In this document: positions 9,042 to 17,915 of the stretch, one piece after another
Numbering within the stretch: the first letter of the stretch is position 1
Layout of the letters: every line of letters starts with the position of its first letter
NCBI GenBank assembly: GCA_943788505.1
Contig: CALSQR010000001.1
Coordinates: forward strand, 992,001 to 1,056,000
DNA length: 64,000 nt
Reading direction: 5' to 3'
DNA from: an uncultured bacterium
Lineage (GTDB): Bacteria > Bacteroidota > Rhodothermia > Rhodothermales > UBA10348
Program-made: the position numbers and the translations under genes
Notes under the pieces: model-generated
Databases searched by the model: none
What the model was told of the DNA's origin: nothing
Seen by the model: only the letters and a program-made list of their open reading frames with translations

Positions 9042-9590
9042 CTAATCGATAAGCAGAAATACCGTGTCCACTACGTGCACGACGCCGTTGGCCGCTTCCA
9101 CCGTGCCCAGGATCTTCGCCCCGTTTACATACATGTCGCCGTCCCGCTCTTCCACGTCAACGTAGTGACCGGTGGCCAGGTAGATCTTCATGCCTGCCTT
9201 CAAGCTTGGTCCGGTGAACGTGCCTGGTGAGGCGTGCGATGTAACGATGAGCTGCAGTTTGCGCTGGTTTTCAGGCTTGACCAATTCATCGACTGTCCCT
9301 TCAGGCAGTTTGGCGAAAGCAGCATCGTTGGGCGCAAAGACCGTAAGTGGACCGGCGCTGACCGGTGTGGGCTCCATCTCGGACGCCTTGATCGCTGCCG
9401 CGAGCGTTTTGTGGTCCGGTGATTCGGCAGCAATCTGGAGAATACTAGGCTTGGTATTCCGGCTGAAATCGTACGGATCGGGCTGGTTGAAAGCGGCTGT
9501 AGTTGGCTCTGAGACTGTCTGCTGACAGGCACTGAGAGGCAGAAGTATTGTTAGCACTACTAGGAGTACTGGAAGTATTCGAGTTTTCAT
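9042..9590 (-). CDS. Fasciclin (FAS1) domain lipoprotein
   Basis: 182 residues beginning MKTRILPVLL with lipobox LSAC, so it is predicted to be lipid-anchored. After a short Thr/Glu/Pro linker comes one FAS1 domain with both hallmark blocks: GPLTVFAPNDAAFAKLP (H1 box) and a C-terminal ANGVVHVVDTVFLL (H2 box). FAS1 lipoproteins act in adhesion or matrix contacts at the cell surface. I chose the ATG at 9590 because a TTG further upstream would put charged residues before the signal peptide. Alone in its direction, between tRNA-Leu and the amidohydrolase pair. Confidence 0.9.
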   Translation of the reverse strand: MKTRILPVLLVVLTILLPLSACQQTVSEPTTAAFNQPDPYDFSRNTKPSILQIAAESPDHKTLAAAIKASEMEPTPVSAGPLTVFAPNDAAFAKLPEGTVDELVKPENQRKLQLIVTSHASPGTFTGPSLKAGMKIYLATGHYVDVEERDGDMYVNGAKILGTVEAANGVVHVVDTVFLLID

Positions 9591-9802
9591 TGTCTTGGAC
9601 AGTGTTGTGGTCAAGATCGTTAGACGCGATATACGACAAAAGAGTATGTTGTCCTTTTTGAAATATCAACGAAATGATGGCCATGAAACCCATCGTCCCC
9701 GCTTCGTGCTTTGCGGTGTTCTTTTCGTTTGGTGGCCTCCGTGCTTTTTTTTTCTGGCAATAGGCTCGTATTCTGCGTGCCGCTACAAACACACCCGGAC
9801 TT

Positions 9803-11107
9803 ATGCGAAAACGATTATTTGCTGGACTCGCGGTACTGCTACTTTCAGCTGCCCCTACGCTTGCACAAACCCACGCCTTTACCGGCGCCCATATCATTCC
9901 CATCGACGGTCCGGAGATCGAAAATGGAACCCTCATCATTGAAGATGGCCGCATCGTGGATGTTGGACCTGCCGGCCAAGTCGACGTCCCTCGACGCGCC
10001 GAGCGACACGACGTCAAAGGCATGGTAATTATGCCTGGGCTTGTTGATACTCACAGCCACATTGGGGATGGCTCAGGTGCAGACCGCAGTGCGCCTATTC
10101 AGCCGGATGTTCGGGTGATGGACTCTATCAATCCACGCGATTCCGGTTTCCAAAAAGCGCAATCGGGTGGCGTCACGACAGCCAACATTATGCCTGGCTC
10201 GGGTCACTTACTATCCGGACAGACGTTATACGTCAAATACCGTGATGCAGATATCATCGATGATCTCCTGATCTTAGATGAAGACGGCAATTGGTTAGGC
10301 GGCATCAAGATGGCCAACGGTACCAACCCTCGCGGGGCTTCCCCTTTCCCTGGTACTCGTGCTAAAGCGGCCGCCCTTGTGCGCGCTGAATACATAAAAG
10401 CGCGAGAGTATGGCGAGAAAAAAGCGACGGCTGCTGAAGCGGGCGAAGACACTCCGCCCATCAACCTGGGGTACGAAGCCCTACTCGATGCGATGTCTGG
10501 CAAAAAAGTGGTCCATCACCACACCCATCGCCACGACGACATCTTAACGGTGCTTCGTCTCGCAGAGGAATTTGGGTTCCGAGTTGTGCTTCAACACGTG
10601 TCGGATGCATGGAAAGTGGCAGACGAAATTGCCGCCTCTGGTGCATGGGTCTCATTAATCTCTGTGGATAGTCCCGGAGGTAAGCTTGAAGCGATGGATA
10701 ACCATTTTAAGTCAGGACGCATGCTCGAACGGGCAGGGGCTAAAGTTGGCTTCCACACGGATGACGGTATTACTGACTCCCGTTTTTTCCTTCGGCAAGC
10801 TGCCCTTGCGGTTCGTGCCGGCATGAGCCGCGAAAAAGCGCTCTATGGCATGACGATGGCAGGTGCCGAGATGATCGATCTCGACGAGCGCGTCGGGTCA
10901 CTCACGCCGGGCAAGGACGCTGACTTCATTATCCTATCAGGCGATCCGCTCAGCGTGTACACACACGTTCAGGAGACCTGGATCGACGGCGTTCGGGTAT
11001 TTGACCGCTCAAACGAGGAGGATCGCAAGTACGCGCTCGGTGGATACGGCGCCAGCAACGATCAGGCTATGCACCTTCACCACATCGAACTGGAGGCGGG
11101 TCAATGA
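9803..11107 (+). CDS. Secreted metal-dependent amidohydrolase (imidazolonepropionase-like)
   Basis: 434 residues with a Sec signal peptide (cleavage near A21). The amidohydrolase fold shows the N-terminal beta-sandwich, then GLVDTHSHIG with the metal pair H84-x-H86, a second His block (HHHTHRHDD, near 238-246), Q264-H265 and H318-T-D320, all expected for the two-metal centre, and a C-terminal NxGxxxPGKDAD-like GSLTPGKDADFIIL. The substrate is unknown; this is a periplasmic or secreted hydrolase of C-N or C-O bonds. It overlaps the paralog by 4 bp (ATGA), so the two are translationally coupled. Confidence 0.92.
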   Translation: MRKRLFAGLAVLLLSAAPTLAQTHAFTGAHIIPIDGPEIENGTLIIEDGRIVDVGPAGQVDVPRRAERHDVKGMVIMPGLVDTHSHIGDGSGADRSAPIQPDVRVMDSINPRDSGFQKAQSGGVTTANIMPGSGHLLSGQTLYVKYRDADIIDDLLILDEDGNWLGGIKMANGTNPRGASPFPGTRAKAAALVRAEYIKAREYGEKKATAAEAGEDTPPINLGYEALLDAMSGKKVVHHHTHRHDDILTVLRLAEEFGFRVVLQHVSDAWKVADEIAASGAWVSLISVDSPGGKLEAMDNHFKSGRMLERAGAKVGFHTDDGITDSRFFLRQAALAVRAGMSREKALYGMTMAGAEMIDLDERVGSLTPGKDADFIILSGDPLSVYTHVQETWIDGVRVFDRSNEEDRKYALGGYGASNDQAMHLHHIELEAGQ

Positions 11108-12279
11108 GAAACGTATTTCTACTGGCTATTGCAGCCCTATTCTTTTCAGTTCCTGCCTCCCAAGCTCAAATTGCCGTTAAAGGAGATCTCGTCTACACGA
11201 TGGCCGGCGATCCAATTGAAAACGGCGTCGTGCTGGTCCGCGACGGCAAGATTGAGCGCGTTGGCCGCTTCGCTGTCCCTTCCGGATATGACGTGATGGA
11301 AGCAGCCGTCGTCACTCCTGGATTGGTGGACGCGCACACAGTGGTCGGACTAGCTGGATACCTGAATCAAGCACATGATCAGGATCAGGTGGAGCGGTCA
11401 TCACCCATGCAGCCTGAACTGCGTGCTATCGATGCCTACAACCCTCGAGAAGCGCTCGTCGAGTGGGTACGCGGATTTGGCGTTACCACGATGCATACGG
11501 GCCATGGCCCTGGCGTTCTGGTATCTGGGCAGACCATGATCGTGAAGACGGTCGGCAACGATGTATCCGAATCTGTCATCAACCCAGCTGCCATGGTGGC
11601 TGTTACACTTGGCAATGGTGGCCGTGCGAACAGTGGATCGCCCGGTACTCGGTCCAAAATGATTGCAATGCTTCGCGGCGAGCTACTTAAAGCACAGGTT
11701 TATGATGCGGAAAAAGGTACGGACCTTCGCATGGAAGCATTCAAGGCGGTTCTTGATGGCGATATGCGACTTCTCGTCACAGTCGAGCGTTCTTACGATA
11801 TCCTGACCACCCTTCGCCTGGCAGAGGAGTTTGGTATCGACCTCGTCTTGGATTCAGCGTCAGAAGCCTATTTGGTGACGGACCAGATCAAGGCAGCTGG
11901 CGTCTCTGTCATAACTCATGCGACGATGGCGCGGCATGGTGGCGAACGGGCAAATGCAACCTTTGAGGCAGCCGCCATTCTTCGCGACGCAGGCATCCCG
12001 TTTGCGCTGCAGAGCGGCTTCGAGGCCTATGTGCCCAAGACACGGGTTATCCTGTTCGAAGCGGGCGTTGCAGCAGCCAACGGCCTTTCGTTCGAAGAGG
12101 CGCTTGCCTCTATCACGATCGACGCGGCAAGGCTATTGGGCGTTGATCATCGCATTGGATCGCTAGAAGTTGGCAAGGATGCCGATATCGCGCTTTACGA
12201 TGGCGATCCGTTCGAATACACGACGCACGCGATTGGTGTCATCATTGATGGCAACGTGGTCAGCACAGAGGTCCGCTGA
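11104..12279 (+). CDS. Amidohydrolase-like protein with lost metal ligands (probable pseudoenzyme)
   Basis: 391 residues, signal peptide, same architecture as the upstream paralog and the conserved C-terminal GSLEVGKDADIALYDGDPF. By alignment to that paralog each metal-site position is changed: HxH becomes H78-T-V80, the HTHRH block becomes VERS (E228, S230), QH becomes DS (250-251) and H-x-D becomes QSG (303-305). The fold is kept and the gene is co-translated with the intact enzyme, which argues for a non-catalytic partner rather than a decaying gene. Alternatively it binds metal differently or not at all. A role in the same complex is inference. Confidence 0.85.
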   Translation: MRNVFLLAIAALFFSVPASQAQIAVKGDLVYTMAGDPIENGVVLVRDGKIERVGRFAVPSGYDVMEAAVVTPGLVDAHTVVGLAGYLNQAHDQDQVERSSPMQPELRAIDAYNPREALVEWVRGFGVTTMHTGHGPGVLVSGQTMIVKTVGNDVSESVINPAAMVAVTLGNGGRANSGSPGTRSKMIAMLRGELLKAQVYDAEKGTDLRMEAFKAVLDGDMRLLVTVERSYDILTTLRLAEEFGIDLVLDSASEAYLVTDQIKAAGVSVITHATMARHGGERANATFEAAAILRDAGIPFALQSGFEAYVPKTRVILFEAGVAAANGLSFEEALASITIDAARLLGVDHRIGSLEVGKDADIALYDGDPFEYTTHAIGVIIDGNVVSTEVR

Positions 12280-12312
12280 TCTTCCTACTGACACCAACGG
12301 TCAAAAACAGAA

Positions 12313-12344
12313 CGGGCGCGGCGGGATTCATCCCGCCGCGCCCG
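12313..12344. terminator. Bidirectional terminator between amidohydrolase pair and nhaA
   Basis: A 14-bp GC-rich stem (cgggcgcggcggga/tcccgccgcgcccg) with a TTCA loop, between convergent stops at 12279 and 12373. On the minus strand it is followed by gttctgttttt, a U-rich tail, so it can serve nhaA as well. Confidence 0.85.
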
Positions 12345-12372
12345 ATTCATATCAGCTGAACTGAAATCAGTC

Positions 12373-13713
12373 TCAGGCATCCTTTGACGGCAAGGGAGCC
12401 GTTTTAAGCAAGAAGTACCCCAGCAGACCCGCTGCAAACGAGGCAACCAAGATCCCCGTCTTTGCCCGATCCAACACTTCCGGATCGTCAAACGAGAGCC
12501 CCGCAATAAACAGCGACATCGTAAACCCTACCCCAGTGAGGATGGCCACTGCATACAACTGACGCCAGGTCACATCTTTGGGCATCTCAGCAACGTTCAG
12601 CTTGATGGCCAACCACGAGAAGATGGCAACGCCAACTTGCTTCCCAATAAAAAGGCCAGCGATAATACCGAGCGCTACAGGATGCATCAGTGCGTCAAGA
12701 ATAGAGACGCCCCTCAGATCCACACCAGCATTAGCCAACGCGAAAACGGGCATAATGAAAAAGGCGACCCAACCATGCAAGGCATGCTCCATCCTGGTTA
12801 GCGGCGTTTCTGCCCCTTTGGACAGGACTTCAAGGGCATGAATGGCTTCCTGATTGTTGCCCACGTCTGGATCATCTTTCGACGTCTGAGGACGAATGGA
12901 TGTCAGGAAGGACATCGCTTTGTCTTTAAACGAGCCTGCATCAAGCCGACGGCGCGCGGGAATAGTGAGTGCCAACAACACACCAGCAATGGTTGCATGA
13001 ACACCTGACTTTAGAAAGGCCAACCAAAGTAAGATGCCAAAAACCACATAGAAGGACGTCTTCTGGATCCTCAAACGATTTCCTAGTGCTAAAACGGCTA
13101 AAAGACCAAATCCAATTATGAGCGCACCGAGTTTAATCGTCGAGGTGTAGAAAATGGCAATAACTAGTACAGCGCCTAGATCATCAATGATGGCTAGGGC
13201 CGTCAGAAAGATTTTGAGAGAAACCGGAGCCCGACTGCCAAGCAATGCTAGAATCCCTAAGGCGAAGGCAATATCGGTTGCCATAGGGATACCCCAGCCT
13301 CCGACAAACGGCGTTCCACCGGTCACTAGCACATAAAACCCAGCAGGAATAACCATTCCACCTACGGCAGCAATGATGGGTAGCAGTGCTTGTCGAGGTG
13401 AAGACAGCTCTCCGGTCAGAACTTCCCGCTTTATTTCGAGGCCTACCAGAAAGAAAAAGATGGCCATCAAACCATCATTGATCCACAGGAGTAATGGTTT
13501 CTGGATCAAAAGGCTACCAAAACCAAACGTTAGTGGAATATCCAGCGCTTCGAAATACGATGTAGAGAGGGTCGTATTCGCCAGGACGAGTGCTAACACC
13601 GCCATGAGAAGCAAAAGGACGCCGGAGGATGCCTCTAATCGGATAAACTTGTTGATTGGGCTCAGAATGCCGTCAACCGGCCGATCTTCAGGCAGTAAAG
13701 AGGGAGAAGCCAT
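12373..13713 (-). CDS. nhaA: Na+/H+ antiporter NhaA
   Basis: 446 residues, about 12 hydrophobic segments. Hallmarks of NhaA are all present: the ATDIAFALGIL segment (D147) and the ion-binding LAIIDDLGAV pair (D177-D178), plus the conserved pattern of the C-terminal half with FALANAGVDL. It exchanges intracellular Na+ for protons, in line with a marine or saline habitat. The C-terminal extension beyond the core is short. It is monocistronic. A tandem repeat of three 15-bp units lies 38 bp upstream of the start codon. Confidence 0.95.
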   Translation of the reverse strand: MASPSLLPEDRPVDGILSPINKFIRLEASSGVLLLLMAVLALVLANTTLSTSYFEALDIPLTFGFGSLLIQKPLLLWINDGLMAIFFFLVGLEIKREVLTGELSSPRQALLPIIAAVGGMVIPAGFYVLVTGGTPFVGGWGIPMATDIAFALGILALLGSRAPVSLKIFLTALAIIDDLGAVLVIAIFYTSTIKLGALIIGFGLLAVLALGNRLRIQKTSFYVVFGILLWLAFLKSGVHATIAGVLLALTIPARRRLDAGSFKDKAMSFLTSIRPQTSKDDPDVGNNQEAIHALEVLSKGAETPLTRMEHALHGWVAFFIMPVFALANAGVDLRGVSILDALMHPVALGIIAGLFIGKQVGVAIFSWLAIKLNVAEMPKDVTWRQLYAVAILTGVGFTMSLFIAGLSFDDPEVLDRAKTGILVASFAAGLLGYFLLKTAPLPSKDA

Positions 13714-13750
13714 TTCTGTATTCGTTTATAAAGTTGATTATCTGCACAAC

Positions 13751-13795
13751 CAAGTATTCTGCTAGCAAGTATTCTGCTAGCAAGTATTCTACTAG
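13751..13795. repeat. Three tandem 15-bp repeats upstream of nhaA
   Basis: Three direct copies of caagtattctgctag at 13751-13765, 13766-13780 and 13781-13795 (the last has one change, a in place of g). They begin 38 bp upstream of the nhaA ATG on the minus strand, where a promoter or operator would lie. The unit length of 15 bp is not a helical-turn multiple (about 1.4 turns). Its role is unknown. Confidence 0.85.
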
Positions 13796-14089
13796 GTGCT
13801 GCCGAATGCTCCCGTCTTCCGAGAAAATGTTGACCGGGCGCTGACATCACAGTAACGTCAACGGAAGGCTCCCTTGCCATGATCCGTCATAAAAGTGAAA
13901 TCGGATTCACGAATGCATTCACCAAGATGGGATCGGTCTACGTGAAGAGAGGGCGCCAGCTGATACAGCGTTAGCTGATTCAACGCAAAGAAGTAAGACT
14001 ACCAATCCTCGACGAAAGCTTCGGAAGATCATCATATATTTGCATTTCACTGACCCAGCCCTCTACGGGTGTTCTCCGCCAACTGTACG
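13796..14089. other. Stretch between nhaA repeats and the GT2 gene: nothing recognised
   Basis: No coding pattern, RNA gene or strong hairpin was seen. Both flanks (repeats on the left, glycosyltransferase debris on the right) look rearranged. Confidence 0.4.
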
Positions 14090-14884
14090 ATGAATCCTGC
14101 ACCGCCTAGAGTTGTCGCATTAGTTCCAGCCTTCAATGCCGCAGCGTTTGTTAAGCAAACCCTGGATTCTCTCGCTGCACAAACGTATCCGAACCTGCAT
14201 GTTCTGATTTCTAATGATGCGTCAACCGATGAGACGGGAAGCATCTGCGATGAATATGCTGGGAGAGACCATCGGTTCAGTGTTCAACATCAGGCAAAAA
14301 ATCTCGGGTGGATTGGGAATGTAAATACACTCCTGCCTCAGGTTGACGGTTATTTTTTCTTTTTTGCAGCTCATGATGATGTGCTACGACCGGAATATGT
14401 CCAGATATTAGTCGAGGCGCTTCAGGACAATCCCCAATGTGTCTTAGCGTTTTCAGACATTGACTACGTCATGAGTGATGGGAATATTACCGTCCTTTCT
14501 TATCCAAACCTAGATAGTATTACCGATCGATTTGAGCGCTGCTGCACAAACATTCGCCTAGGTAAAAACTGGTGGATTCCATTCAGAGGAATCGTGAGAT
14601 CCGATGTCCTACGTTTGATTGGTGGCTTACGCCGGAATGTAGGAGGCGAACACATGGCAGACTGGCCATGGATTCTTGAGCTACTGACTTACGGACCTTT
14701 TATTCGATGCCCAGAAATCCTCTATCAAAAGACGTGGCGCGCCTCCGGTGTTTCAAATGCGTGGAAATACAACCCACTTTCTAGTCTGGCGGTAGTCCTT
14801 TCATGCGCCCGGGTAGAGAACGCGTGCTGCGTCTTCCTTCAGATCCGGCACGACGGATCGAACCGCGTCCAACGTGAACTTTGA
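14090..14884 (+). CDS. Glycosyltransferase family 2, C-terminal end overlaps an opposite gene
   Basis: 264 residues of GT-A fold: nucleotide-binding start PRVVALVPAFNAAAF, SNDASTDET, and the metal-binding acidic motif AAHDDVLRPEY. This family adds sugars to surface glycans. The ATG at 14090 is chosen over a GTG at 14069 (which adds MFSANCT-like residues without a family match). The last ~28 codons (14801-14884) run antisense to the opposite glycosyltransferase fragment and do not look like a natural GT2 tail (…CCVFLQIRHDG). It may be truncated at the junction near 14800 (see findings). Probably a surviving piece of an old polysaccharide cluster. Confidence 0.75.
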   Translation: MNPAPPRVVALVPAFNAAAFVKQTLDSLAAQTYPNLHVLISNDASTDETGSICDEYAGRDHRFSVQHQAKNLGWIGNVNTLLPQVDGYFFFFAAHDDVLRPEYVQILVEALQDNPQCVLAFSDIDYVMSDGNITVLSYPNLDSITDRFERCCTNIRLGKNWWIPFRGIVRSDVLRLIGGLRRNVGGEHMADWPWILELLTYGPFIRCPEILYQKTWRASGVSNAWKYNPLSSLAVVLSCARVENACCVFLQIRHDGSNRVQREL

Positions 14885-15382
14885 GTTCACCAAAATCAGG
14901 TCTGCTAATTTAAAAGATCGCGCCTCAATCCAATCCAACGGAGCCCGGTAGAGCCCGTACCACCCTGATTTTTCCCGACTTGACATCAGCTGATCAGGGT
15001 AATGGCAATACAAAAGATGCGGGATGCTAGGGCAAAGCACTTTTGAGGACATGATAGCGTGGGGTACCAAGTCGGACACCAGCAAATTTATCTTTTCTCG
15101 GGTGATGGCAATGCGGAAAACAATCCAAGCCGTCCATATAATTTGAAAGAACAACTCAAAGCGGCCAATCAATTTCGGCGTGATAGCTCGTCCCCGAATG
15201 ACAAATTCGATTCCATTCCCTTCCGTCATTTCCTGAAATGCGGTATCCAATCGTCTGGTGTGAATTGAAACGCGATGACCGGCACGCGCACAAGCCACAG
15301 CGGCTTGTCCAATTAGGCGCTCTGCGCCACCGATCCCCATTTCAGGATGAATGAATACAATATGTAGGAGCTGATTTTTCAG
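14801..15382 (-). pseudogene. Glycosyltransferase family 4 (ALG2-like) N-terminal fragment
   Basis: The reading frame encodes the acceptor-binding N-domain of a GT4 enzyme: LHIVFIHPEMGIGGAERLIG at the start, SDLVPHAIMSS, LLYCHYPDQLMS, and ends at RVLYPGA followed at once by a stop. A complete enzyme would continue with another ~180 residues holding the sugar-donor site. The conserved beginning (LHIVFIHPE) lies upstream of the only ATG (15340), and no ATG, GTG or TTG is found in frame before the upstream stop, only a CTG at 15382. So both ends are damaged, and I call it a pseudogene. It overlaps the GT2 gene by 84 bp tail-to-tail. Confidence 0.7.
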
Positions 15383-15558
15383 GACAGCTTGGGCGTAATT
15401 TTTCGGGTCTTACTAAAAGACAATATCCTCCATATTTGAATGACATGCCGTGAAAAGTCGTTCAATGAAAGGTAGTCGGAAAACAACGTTTGACCGCTGT
15501 GGCGTTGGAAAGAAATGAAAGGATTACGACCTTCACTTCTCAACTCAACCCCGGACCC

Positions 15559-17892
15559 ATGCGATACGTATTGCTTCTTTTGATTTCATTTTCTTTTACG
15601 TTCTCTTCAGCTGCCCGGCAATTCAGTACCGTGACGTCGGCATCGAACGACCAAGTCTTTGTTGGCGATGCTCAGCAGCCCGCCATTCCAGGCTCAGTTT
15701 ACGTCTTTGGTGATGCTGGTTCTGGCGCGTGGACAGAACTACAGCGCCTTTCAGCGGGCATGCTATCCAAAGTGGGAGATCGATTTGGAGCCTCCGTATC
15801 CGCAAGCGGAAACGTCATGGCCATCGGCGCCCCGGGAGAAGGATTCATCATGACCTTTTCTCGCGAAAGTGATGGCACATGGCGCGAACAATGGGTTGTC
15901 CGCGATGCGAGCCCCGACTTTGGGTCGTCAGTGCATGTATCTGGCGATCTGCTCCTGATTGGCATCCCGGGTTCTGACAGCACTTCAGCCGGCGTTCGGG
16001 TGTACCGAGCCGGCAATGATTCTTGGATGTTGGATCAGTCCCTGGAGGCCTCTGATGAAGAATCAGGCAGTGGTTTTGGCTCAACACTTCTTGCTTCAGA
16101 CCAGGAAATCCTTGTAGGAGCACCCGGAGCCAGTGAAGGCGCTGGGACGGTGTATCGATTTACCCTCGACTCGAATAACGAATGGCAACCCTCAGGCCAA
16201 ATTACACCGCTTTTTCCGGACGAAGGGGCCTTGTTTGGATCTGCCTTATGGTGGAATAGAACAAGCCTTGCCGTTGGGGCTCCTGGCGCCCTTAACCGCA
16301 CGGGGGCCGTTTCTTTGTTTGACCGCAATCAGGATGGATGGAGCTTTGCGGAACGACTCCTGCCCTTCGGATCCGGCCGGGGCGAACAGTTCGGCACAGC
16401 GATTACCAGCCTAGGGTCGACACTTTGGGTAGGCGCTCCTGGGCATGGCAACTCAGGAACGATCTACAGTTTTGATCTTGACCAGGCCGACGATGGTTCC
16501 TCAAGTTCTACCGGCGTTCGACGCGTACCCTCCCCTGCTCTGCAGTCTGGAGCTCGTTTTGGAGAAACCCTTGCTTCACCCGATGGTGGTGTTATTGCAG
16601 GTGCACCGGGTACTGATAATCGAGCTGGCGTAGCGTTTGCCATCAAAATGATCGATGAGACGACAGATGGAACTATGAACTGGTCAGCTCCACTCATGAA
16701 CGAGATCTTTGGCTACGACTCCATGGCTGGCGATCCGATTGAGTGCACAGATAATCAAGCCGGAGATTTCCCGTGCAAGGATGTGGATATTCAGTCTTTT
16801 GTTTCGATGGCCGACCTGGGCGCTGATCGAGGCATCCGCACGAATGACCTGTGGGGATGGGAGGATTCTGAAACAGGACGAGAGTATGCTATCGTAGGTC
16901 TTTCCAATGCTACCTCATTTGTGGACGTCACTGATCCAGCCCACCCGATCGTACTTGGAACGATGAGAATGACCAGCACGGCCCGCATCAGTGTCTGGCG
17001 GGATATGAAAGTGTATCGTAATCACGTCTATATCGTCGCTGACGGAGCCGGACAACATGGCATACAGATCTTCGACCTGACCCGATTGCGTGACGTCAAG
17101 GACGCTCCTGTCGAGTTTGAAGAGACATCGCACTACGGTGGCATTTTCAGCGCGCACAATATTGTGATCAATGAAGACACCGGGTTTGGCTATTCGGTCG
17201 GAAGCAGCGCCGGTGGCGAAACGTGCGGAGGTGGTTTGCACATGCTAGACCTGCGCGATCCAGCCACTCCTGTCTTTGCAGGATGCTTTTCGGATGGAGA
17301 GACCGGTCGACGCGGGACGGGCTATTCCCACGACGCTCAATGTCTGACGTATAGTGGTCCAGACGCTGATTACCAGGGACGCGAAATTTGCATAGGATCC
17401 AACGAAACGGCGATTTCAATTGCTGATGTAACGGACAAAGCAAATCCTGTTTCTGTGGCCATCGCAACCTATCCGAGTGTTGCCTACGCTCACCAGGGAT
17501 GGTTTACGGACGATCAACGATATTTCTATTTGAATGACGAGATTGACGAAGCAAATGGGTTTGTTGATGGCACCCGGACACTGATTTGGGATCTAATGGA
17601 CCTTGACGACCCTATTCTGGCTGGAGAGTACATTGCCGAAACAACGGAAACTGATCATAATCTGTATGTCAAAGGCAACTTGATGTATCAGTCGAATACA
17701 TCCGCTGGATTGCGCATTATTGATATCACGGATCCCGAAGCCCCATTTGAAACAGCCTTTTTCGATACATCACCTGTCGGCGGGCGCGGTGTTTCTTGGA
17801 GCAATTATCCGTATTTCAAGAGCGGCAACATCGCTGTCACGGCGGGACACTATGGTCTATTCCTTCTGAAGAAGCGCGAAGTAGACATTTAG
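15559..17892 (+). CDS. Secreted FG-GAP/LVIVD 'choice-of-anchor B' family protein
   Basis: 777 residues from an ATG that starts a clear signal peptide (MRYVLLLLISF…SSAARQ). The first ~370 residues are five to seven FG-GAP-like repeats (for example FGSTLLASDQEILVGAPG and FGTAITSLGSTLWVGAPG), which build a beta-propeller. Residues ~440-777 carry LVIVD-type beta-propeller repeats (DVTDPAHPIVLGTM, DITDPEAPFETAF). Such proteins are exported, surface-attached exoproteins of unknown substrate; no T9SS tail is seen. Its stop is followed 24 bp later by the truC start, but it has its own leader. A GTG/ATG choice earlier at 15490 would lack a signal sequence. Confidence 0.85.
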   Translation: MRYVLLLLISFSFTFSSAARQFSTVTSASNDQVFVGDAQQPAIPGSVYVFGDAGSGAWTELQRLSAGMLSKVGDRFGASVSASGNVMAIGAPGEGFIMTFSRESDGTWREQWVVRDASPDFGSSVHVSGDLLLIGIPGSDSTSAGVRVYRAGNDSWMLDQSLEASDEESGSGFGSTLLASDQEILVGAPGASEGAGTVYRFTLDSNNEWQPSGQITPLFPDEGALFGSALWWNRTSLAVGAPGALNRTGAVSLFDRNQDGWSFAERLLPFGSGRGEQFGTAITSLGSTLWVGAPGHGNSGTIYSFDLDQADDGSSSSTGVRRVPSPALQSGARFGETLASPDGGVIAGAPGTDNRAGVAFAIKMIDETTDGTMNWSAPLMNEIFGYDSMAGDPIECTDNQAGDFPCKDVDIQSFVSMADLGADRGIRTNDLWGWEDSETGREYAIVGLSNATSFVDVTDPAHPIVLGTMRMTSTARISVWRDMKVYRNHVYIVADGAGQHGIQIFDLTRLRDVKDAPVEFEETSHYGGIFSAHNIVINEDTGFGYSVGSSAGGETCGGGLHMLDLRDPATPVFAGCFSDGETGRRGTGYSHDAQCLTYSGPDADYQGREICIGSNETAISIADVTDKANPVSVAIATYPSVAYAHQGWFTDDQRYFYLNDEIDEANGFVDGTRTLIWDLMDLDDPILAGEYIAETTETDHNLYVKGNLMYQSNTSAGLRIIDITDPEAPFETAFFDTSPVGGRGVSWSNYPYFKSGNIAVTAGHYGLFLLKKREVDI

Positions 17893-17915
17893 GCTGCCAG
17901 AAACAGGCTAAAAAG

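Noticed and set aside
9445-10023. A 192-codon - strand frame overlapping two real genes
   Set aside because: Shares sequence with the fasciclin lipoprotein and the amidohydrolase; low-complexity Ser/Arg content.
13751-13795. CRISPR-like repeat
   Set aside because: The 15-bp units are directly tandem with no spacers, so this is not a CRISPR array.
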